Assembly (NCBI RefSeq): GCF_002994745.2
Contig: NC_037094.1
Location: 64,512,639 to 64,576,638, forward strand
Reading direction: 5' to 3'
Origin: Rosa chinensis
Taxonomy: Eukaryota; Streptophyta; Magnoliopsida; Rosales; Rosaceae
Length of the DNA: 64,000 nt
Made by a program: the position numbers and the translations under genes. Below the pieces are notes generated by a model. The model was given only the letters and a program-made list of their open reading frames with translations, ran no database searches and was not told where the DNA came from. Of the stretch, positions 59,230 to 64,000 are shown piece by piece; position 1 is the stretch's first letter; every line of letters starts with the position of its first letter.

Positions 59230-61882
59230 CCCTGTATGTTCATTTGATTTCATCACCAAAATTTGCTTCTGCTTCTGCAGAAACCAATGCTCTTCTAAAA
59301 TGGAAAGCCAGCTTTCAAAATCAAACCCAACCGCATATTCTGACCTCATGGACTTACCTTCCCATTGCCACTAATTCTTCCAGAGATCAAAAAGCAAATG
59401 CAATCCCGTGTTTTTGGACCGGTATTTCATGCAATGCTGCTGGAAGTATCAGCAGAATAAACCTTACCGATTCTGGTATACAAGGTACACTACATGAATT
59501 TTCATTCTCGCCCTTGCCAAATCTAGAACACATTGACCTCAGCATAAATAAGCTATTTGGTGTCATTCCCCCACAAATCAGTTCTCTCTCCAAACTCATG
59601 TACCTTGATCTCTCCAATAATCAGTTGTCCGGGAGAATCCCACAAGAAATTGGTTTCCTGATAAACCTTCATACCCTAAAGCTCAATAAAAATCAGTTGA
59701 ATGGGTCAATTCCTCAAGAAATAGGTCAGCTTAAATCTCTTCTTGTTCTTAGTCTCATAGAAAATCGCCTCACTGGTCCTCTTCCGTTGTCAATTGGTAA
59801 TTTAAGCAAGTTAGAGGTTCTATACATTCGGGACAACCAAGTCTCCAGCTCCATTCCTCATGTGATAGGGAATCTCAAGAATCTGGTTGTGCTAAGAGTT
59901 TCCAGAAACAATTTGACTGGTCATTGCCTCCAAAAGTCCAAATCTCTGCCAAGGTGGGCGTCATTTCACTGCAAATAGCAATCGTCTGACAGGTAAAATT
60001 CCCAAAAGCCTGAAAAACTGCACAACCTTATATAGAGTCCACCTTGATAGAAACCAACTCACTGGAAACATATCTGAAGATTTTGGTGAATATCCAAACT
60101 TGGATTACATAAATCTAAGCGACAATAAATTTTACGGAGAACTTTCACCGAAATGGGGTAGGTCTCTGAAACTAACAAATCTTGAGATTGCAGGCAACAA
60201 TATTACTGGTACCATTCCACCTGAGATTGGAAACTTGACTCATCTGCAGTTGCTTAATCTTTCTTCAAATCATTTGGTGGGAAACATCCCTGTGGAACTT
60301 GGAAGGCTCACTTCGTTAGGGAAGCTTATACTGAAAGACAACCAACTCTCTGGTGGCTTACCTCAAGAGCTTGGATCACTGACTGAACTTGAGTATCTTG
60401 ACCTGTCCACAAACAAATTGAGCCAGTCAATTCCAAGTAGCCTAGGTAACTTTCTGAAGCTGCACCATATCAATGCCAGCAACAAGAAGTTAAGCCAAAG
60501 AATTCCATTTCAATTCAGGAGTTTAACTCAGCTGTCTGTGCTAGATTTGAGTCACAATGGTCTTGATCGAGAGATACCAACAGAGCTTAGTAATTTGAAA
60601 AGTTTGGTGAGGCAACAATATTACTGGTACCATTTCATGTTACTAAGGAAAAAGACATGTCAACAAACAAGGCAAAAACACATGTACCTACAACAGTTTG
60701 AATTGCGTTCCGTATCACTTTTTGACGGCAGATTATTGTTTGAAGAAATTGTAAAAGCAACTAAGAATTTTGATGCTGCTTATTATATCGGGAAGGGAGG
60801 GTTTGTGATGTAGGACGAGAATGGACCCAGTTTTGCCGAAAAATCATAAAAGTAAAGAAGCGGCATAGAATCAAGAAAAGTGATTGGAAATTGGGTAACT
60901 CACGCGTAATCAGGTTACTAGCCGCTGGAATATTCAAGAAGATTTGGTTTTGGACTTTTCGGGTTTCTCGTGCGAAAAGTCAGGTTTTGATTTTGAATCA
61001 GATTTGACTAACTTTTGGCTAGAATGTCCGTTTGAGATGCATGAGATCTTCAAGACTCATTTTAGTGAGCCCTATCAGATCTAGGCCAAAATGTATCGTC
61101 TTAATTATCCGATTCGTGATTTAATATTTTTAGGCTAGTTTTACATTCTTTTTATTTTAAGTTTTCTAGTTTATTTTGGATTTGTTTTGTTTTAATCCAT
61201 GGGGTTTAGGGTTTCATTGTTAGTCGCCCTAGGGTTTCTTTTCTCATATATAAGCAACCTTAAACGGCTGCAGAACTATCTTTTATCATATTATCAATCA
61301 AAATTGAGAGTTTTCTCTTTTATCTCTGGTGGACTCCAGAATCTTTGTTTTAGGTTTATTGCTGGTAAACCTAGTTATCAATCCGACTGCGTCAGTTTGG
61401 AAGCGTTTACAAAGCTTAAGCAAAGCTTCCATCAGAAGAAGTGGTAGCTGTAAAGAAACTCCACAGTGCATGTGATGGGGAAGGCCGCTTTCAAAAAGAG
61501 TTCTTAAGCGAGGTAAGGGCCTGGACGGAGATACGGCCTCGAAACATTGTGACGCTCTATGGTTTCCGTTCACATACCCGGAACTCTGTATTGGTTTATG
61601 AGTACCTTGAAATGGGTAGCTTGTTTTCAGTCTTGTGCAATGAAGAAGAAGCTAAGAAATTGGATTGGAGTAATAGGGTGACTATCATTAAAGGTGTAGC
61701 CTTATCCTACATGCAGAATGATGTGTCCCCGCCAATCGTTCATCGAGACATATCCAGCAAGAACATTTTGCTAGACGCTGACTATGAGGTTCACATCTCA
61801 GACTTTGGCACTGCTAAGCTTCTAGAGCATGACTCATCTAACCGGACTGCCGTTGCTGGCACAGTTGGATACATAGCACTAG
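59230..61882 (+). pseudogene. LRR receptor kinase pseudogene (MIK2-like), split by a solo LTR
   Basis: Homologous to the upstream receptor kinase. ETNALLKWKASF and about 13-14 LRRs can be read. No ATG opens the frame at the signal peptide. A frameshift near 59930 breaks the LRR array (NNLTGH, then out of frame), and the frame resumes with [14 protein letters not shown]. After SNLKSLV the end of the LRRs, the cap and most of the membrane helix are missing; the text jumps to LRKKTCQQT. The kinase starts ATKNFDAAYYIGKGG, then the P-loop is cut by the LTR at 60806-61394 and continues GSVYK with a stop (TAA at 61417). Later motifs survive: VAVKKLH, VHRDISSKN, SDFGTAK. YIAL replaces the usual YIAP before the donor at 61883. 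The second exon was not found. Confidence 0.85.
60806..61394 (+). mobile_element. solo LTR of the 41-43 kb element family, 589 bp
   Basis: Starts TGATGTAGGA and ends ACTGCGTCA like the 613-bp LTRs at 40997 and 42682, with an internal deletion of about 22 bp near 61040. GTTTG flanks both sides (60801-60805 and 61395-61399). Those bases belong to the GGG-TTT-GGA (Gly-Phe-Gly) codons of the kinase P-loop, so the target is exactly known. Confidence 0.9.
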
Positions 61883-62025
61883 GTAATGTATGCAACAGTA
61901 CTGATTTCTTACTACTCAGGCCGACATCTTATGTTGTTAGGCTATCATCTCAATTACACTTTAAAATTAGAATACCTGTGACCAATGCTCTGATGAAATA
62001 TTCTCCTAATTCTTCATAGACATAG
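61883..62025. other. intron remnant of the receptor-kinase pseudogene and element border
   Basis: Begins GTAATG at the same splice position as the intact gene's intron. It contains the unlocated boundary between the pseudogene and the Gypsy element to the right. Confidence 0.4.
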
Positions 62026-62379
62026 TTGTTGCCTCTGAAAATCAAGCCATCAAGCTTTTCTGGAGTTGGAGTTTCTGGAGTTCTGAAGAAAGCCTTGGTT
62101 CCCGAGTTTGGGTGGTGTATGGAACAAAAATGGGTTGTGGAGTCTCTTGAAGGCAAGATAAATGAGTTGGAAAGACAATTGGCGTCCTTGAAACAAGAGA
62201 GACAAGAAGTGGGGGAAAAACTCCTTCAAAGGAGTAAGCAGTGTTTCCAAAGCCAAGGACAACTGAAAAAAATAGAGGCCGAATTGAAAAATTCCGAGCC
62301 TAGGTGTATGCAACTTGAGAGTGACCTTCAGGATACTAGTTGTACCTTGGGAGCTCTTAAAGCTTTATTAGCCGAGTAA
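62026..62379 (+). CDS. coiled-coil ORF, antisense to the adjacent Gypsy pol
   Basis: About 117 codons open. From residue 32 (MEQKWVVESLEGK) the protein has a strong heptad-like pattern rich in Glu, Lys, Gln and Leu (INELERQLASLKQERQEV, KKIEAELKNSE), so a coiled coil is likely. The preceding segment (SGVLKKALVPEFGW) also looks coding, so the ORF may be the last exon of a longer gene running left. It sits downstream of a TAT-type pol and in the opposite sense. That is where some TAT-lineage elements carry extra antisense ORFs. No function is assigned. Confidence 0.45.
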   Translation: MLPLKIKPSSFSGVGVSGVLKKALVPEFGWCMEQKWVVESLEGKINELERQLASLKQERQEVGEKLLQRSKQCFQSQGQLKKIEAELKNSEPRCMQLESDLQDTSCTLGALKALLAE

Positions 62380-62678
62380 TGATGATTGATGTATGTGGCT
62401 CTTTTGTCGGCCATTGGCCGGTTTTTGTAAACATTTGAAAGTTATGGGCCGATGAAAAACTTAATTAATTATTTGCTTGCCGGTAGATTATCATAAACAT
62501 CGTTGGGTCATGGATAGATAATACCTTGTAGTAGTAAATGCAAGTGAAGTATAATGGTCAAGCAAACAAACTGGAAATCTGATTTAAATAATCTTTTCGG
62601 CTTAATTGCATCGGCCAGGATCAAGATGGCCTAAACATATATACATTATAAACTAGTGGCCATCTTTTGGTTACACCA
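62380..62678. other. non-coding end of the Gypsy element
   Basis: About 300 bp between the convergent coiled-coil ORF and the pol stop. GGCCGATG/CGGCC phrases recur. No LTR border could be placed. Confidence 0.35.
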
Positions 62679-64000
62679 TTATTCAGCAGCTCGCGCTTCC
62701 CACATTGTGGGATAATGTTTCTTTAGGTATTGGCCATTAATGGGCATTGCGTGTCGTTCACCATCTTTATCTCTCAAATGATATGCTCCTTTTCCAAGAA
62801 CTTTGTCAATAATAAACGGACCCTCCCAATTTGGTGACCATTTTCCAAATCTGGGATCCTTTGTGCCGATGGGTAACACTGCTTTCCAAACCAACTCGCC
62901 TTCGCCAAAACTCTTGTATTTGGTCTTTTTATTGTAAGCACGAGCGACAACCTTCTTTTGAGCTTGAAGCCGATCATATGCATCTAACCGCGCCTGGTCA
63001 AGATCCTCTAGTTCTTGCAACATTGCCTGACTATATTCGTCGGCCGTTAGATTATTTTGCATTGCGACTCTCAATGATCTGACTGTAATTTCCATTGGCA
63101 ACATTGCATCATGTCCATAAGTCAGAGCAAAAGGAGTTGTCCCTGTGGCCGAGCGTTTGGAAGTCCGATAAGCCCATAAAGTTTCTGACAAAAGATTGTG
63201 CCAATCACGCGGATTTTCCTGAATCATCTTTTCCACAATTTGGATGAGGACCTTATTGGTAGCCTCAGCCTGTCCATTAGCCTGAGCATAATAGGGTGTT
63301 GACTGCTGCATTGTAATCTTATACTCGGCCATTCGTTCAATGACGGCTTCTGCTATGAACACCGATCCTCGATCAGTCGTTATAGTTTCTGGGATGCCGA
63401 AGCGATGAATGATTTGCTGTTCAATGAATCTGATCACTTCGGCACTACTTATGGAGGTGAATGGAACGGCTTCAACCCATTTTGTAAAGTAATCTGTGGC
63501 TACCAGAATCCATCTGTGCTGTTTGGAAGATGGGGGAGAGATTTGGCCAATTATGTCCATTGCCCAGCCCCGAAAAGGCCATGGCTTCACTATTGGATTC
63601 ATGGGGAAAGCAGGAACTCTCTGAATGGACCCGTGAAGTTGGCAAGGAGCACAACCTCGAGCATACTCAATACAGTCTTTAAGAATAGTTGGCCAGTAGT
63701 AGCCATGTCTCCTAATTAACCATCTCATTTTTATCCCAGCCTGGTGTGCTCCGCAAATACCCTCATGAACTTCAGCCATTACTAGCTGGGCTTCTTCTGA
63801 GCCGAGGCAACGAAGAAGAAGGTCATCATCAGGACTTTTCCTTAGCAGTTCACCATTTTTAATTGTGAACTTGCTAGACAACATTCTAATTTTTCGGCTC
63901 CCACCGCCATCAGTTTTCATCAAAAGGTGTTGGATTATGTGAAATCTCCAATCACCAAGTGGCACGTCTAACTCAAAGACATCGGCCGGCATACCTCTCT
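62679..64000 (-). CDS. Ty3/Gypsy (TAT-lineage) polyprotein, integrase C-terminal part, truncated by window edge
   Basis: The frame is open from the window's right edge to a stop at 62679-62681, at least 440 codons. Order: linker, HHCC zinc domain (HEGICGAHQAG ... CAPCQLHG), then the integrase core with all three catalytic acids visible: Asp in WAMDIIG, Asp in TTDRGSVF and Glu in ANGQAEATNK. SATGTTPFALTYGHDAMLP and a C-terminal WSPNWEGPFII segment follow. These phrases fit the TAT/Athila branch of Gypsy. Reverse transcriptase and RNase H would lie beyond the window. There are no stops or frameshifts, so the element is young or was recently active. It lies right of the receptor-kinase pseudogene and probably removed or displaced that gene's second exon. 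Confidence 0.88.
   Translation of the reverse strand, partial: RGMPADVFELDVPLGDWRFHIIQHLLMKTDGGGSRKIRMLSSKFTIKNGELLRKSPDDDLLLRCLGSEEAQLVMAEVHEGICGAHQAGIKMRWLIRRHGYYWPTILKDCIEYARGCAPCQLHGSIQRVPAFPMNPIVKPWPFRGWAMDIIGQISPPSSKQHRWILVATDYFTKWVEAVPFTSISSAEVIRFIEQQIIHRFGIPETITTDRGSVFIAEAVIERMAEYKITMQQSTPYYAQANGQAEATNKVLIQIVEKMIQENPRDWHNLLSETLWAYRTSKRSATGTTPFALTYGHDAMLPMEITVRSLRVAMQNNLTADEYSQAMLQELEDLDQARLDAYDRLQAQKKVVARAYNKKTKYKSFGEGELVWKAVLPIGTKDPRFGKWSPNWEGPFIIDKVLGKGAYHLRDKDGERHAMPINGQYLKKHYPTMWEARAAE

Noticed and set aside
1..64000. CRISPR arrays, tRNA or rRNA genes, bacterial-type operons
   Set aside because: None seen. The tandem repeats lack spacer structure and the genes are spliced plant genes.

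Overview
This is a nuclear genomic window from a flowering plant. Intron-rich genes, plant-only families (CFL1-like WW protein, STP/HEX6 hexose carriers, MIK2-type LRR receptor kinases, an SC35 splicing factor) and plant transposon lineages (hAT, Mutator MITEs, TAT-type Ty3/Gypsy, L1-type LINEs) all point to a eudicot. The flavour is rosid, possibly Rosaceae, but the species cannot be fixed from sequence alone.

Layout. 1-10.7 kb: an eleven-exon CCR4-type deadenylase on the + strand, then non-coding DNA. 10.7-11.7 kb: a two-exon CFL1-like gene on the - strand with a WW domain, an EAR-like motif and a Cys-rich tail. 11.7-22.3 kb: no convincing host gene, but a SINE-like insert inside a tandem duplication, a LINE RNase H fragment between inverted repeats, a Mutator-type MITE with 9-bp target duplication and a short LINE tail. 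22.3-25.4 kb: a four-exon hexose/H+ symporter on the - strand. 27.1-39.2 kb: a transposon graveyard with a 2.3-kb hAT derivative and three solo LTRs of 2.6-3.2 kb, one nested inside another, each with matching 5-bp target duplications. 39.4-43.9 kb: a broken multi-exon Ulp1-like (C48) protease gene on the - strand. It carries a PIF-type MITE in an intron and a complete 2.3-kb gag-only LTR retrotransposon inside the exon encoding the active-site His. 44.7-47.1 kb: a second hexose carrier, a diverged copy of the first, with changed sugar-site residues. 48.3-50 kb: a degenerate LINE and a foldback element. 50.6-53.0 kb: an SC35 gene. 55.7-58.9 kb: an intact MIK2-like receptor kinase. 59.2-61.9 kb: a related receptor-kinase pseudogene whose P-loop codons are split by a solo LTR of the same family as the 41-43 kb element. 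62.0-64.0 kb: the end of a TAT-lineage Gypsy element with integrase on the - strand and a coiled-coil ORF in the opposite sense.

The host genes do not form a pathway or operon. They are independent plant genes separated by repeats. The window's story is duplication (the carrier pair and the receptor-kinase pair) followed by mobile elements breaking some copies. I did not find a new multi-gene system. The most informative signals are precisely dated insertions recognisable by target duplications, and the cryptic Ulp1-like pseudogene that simple ORF calling misses.
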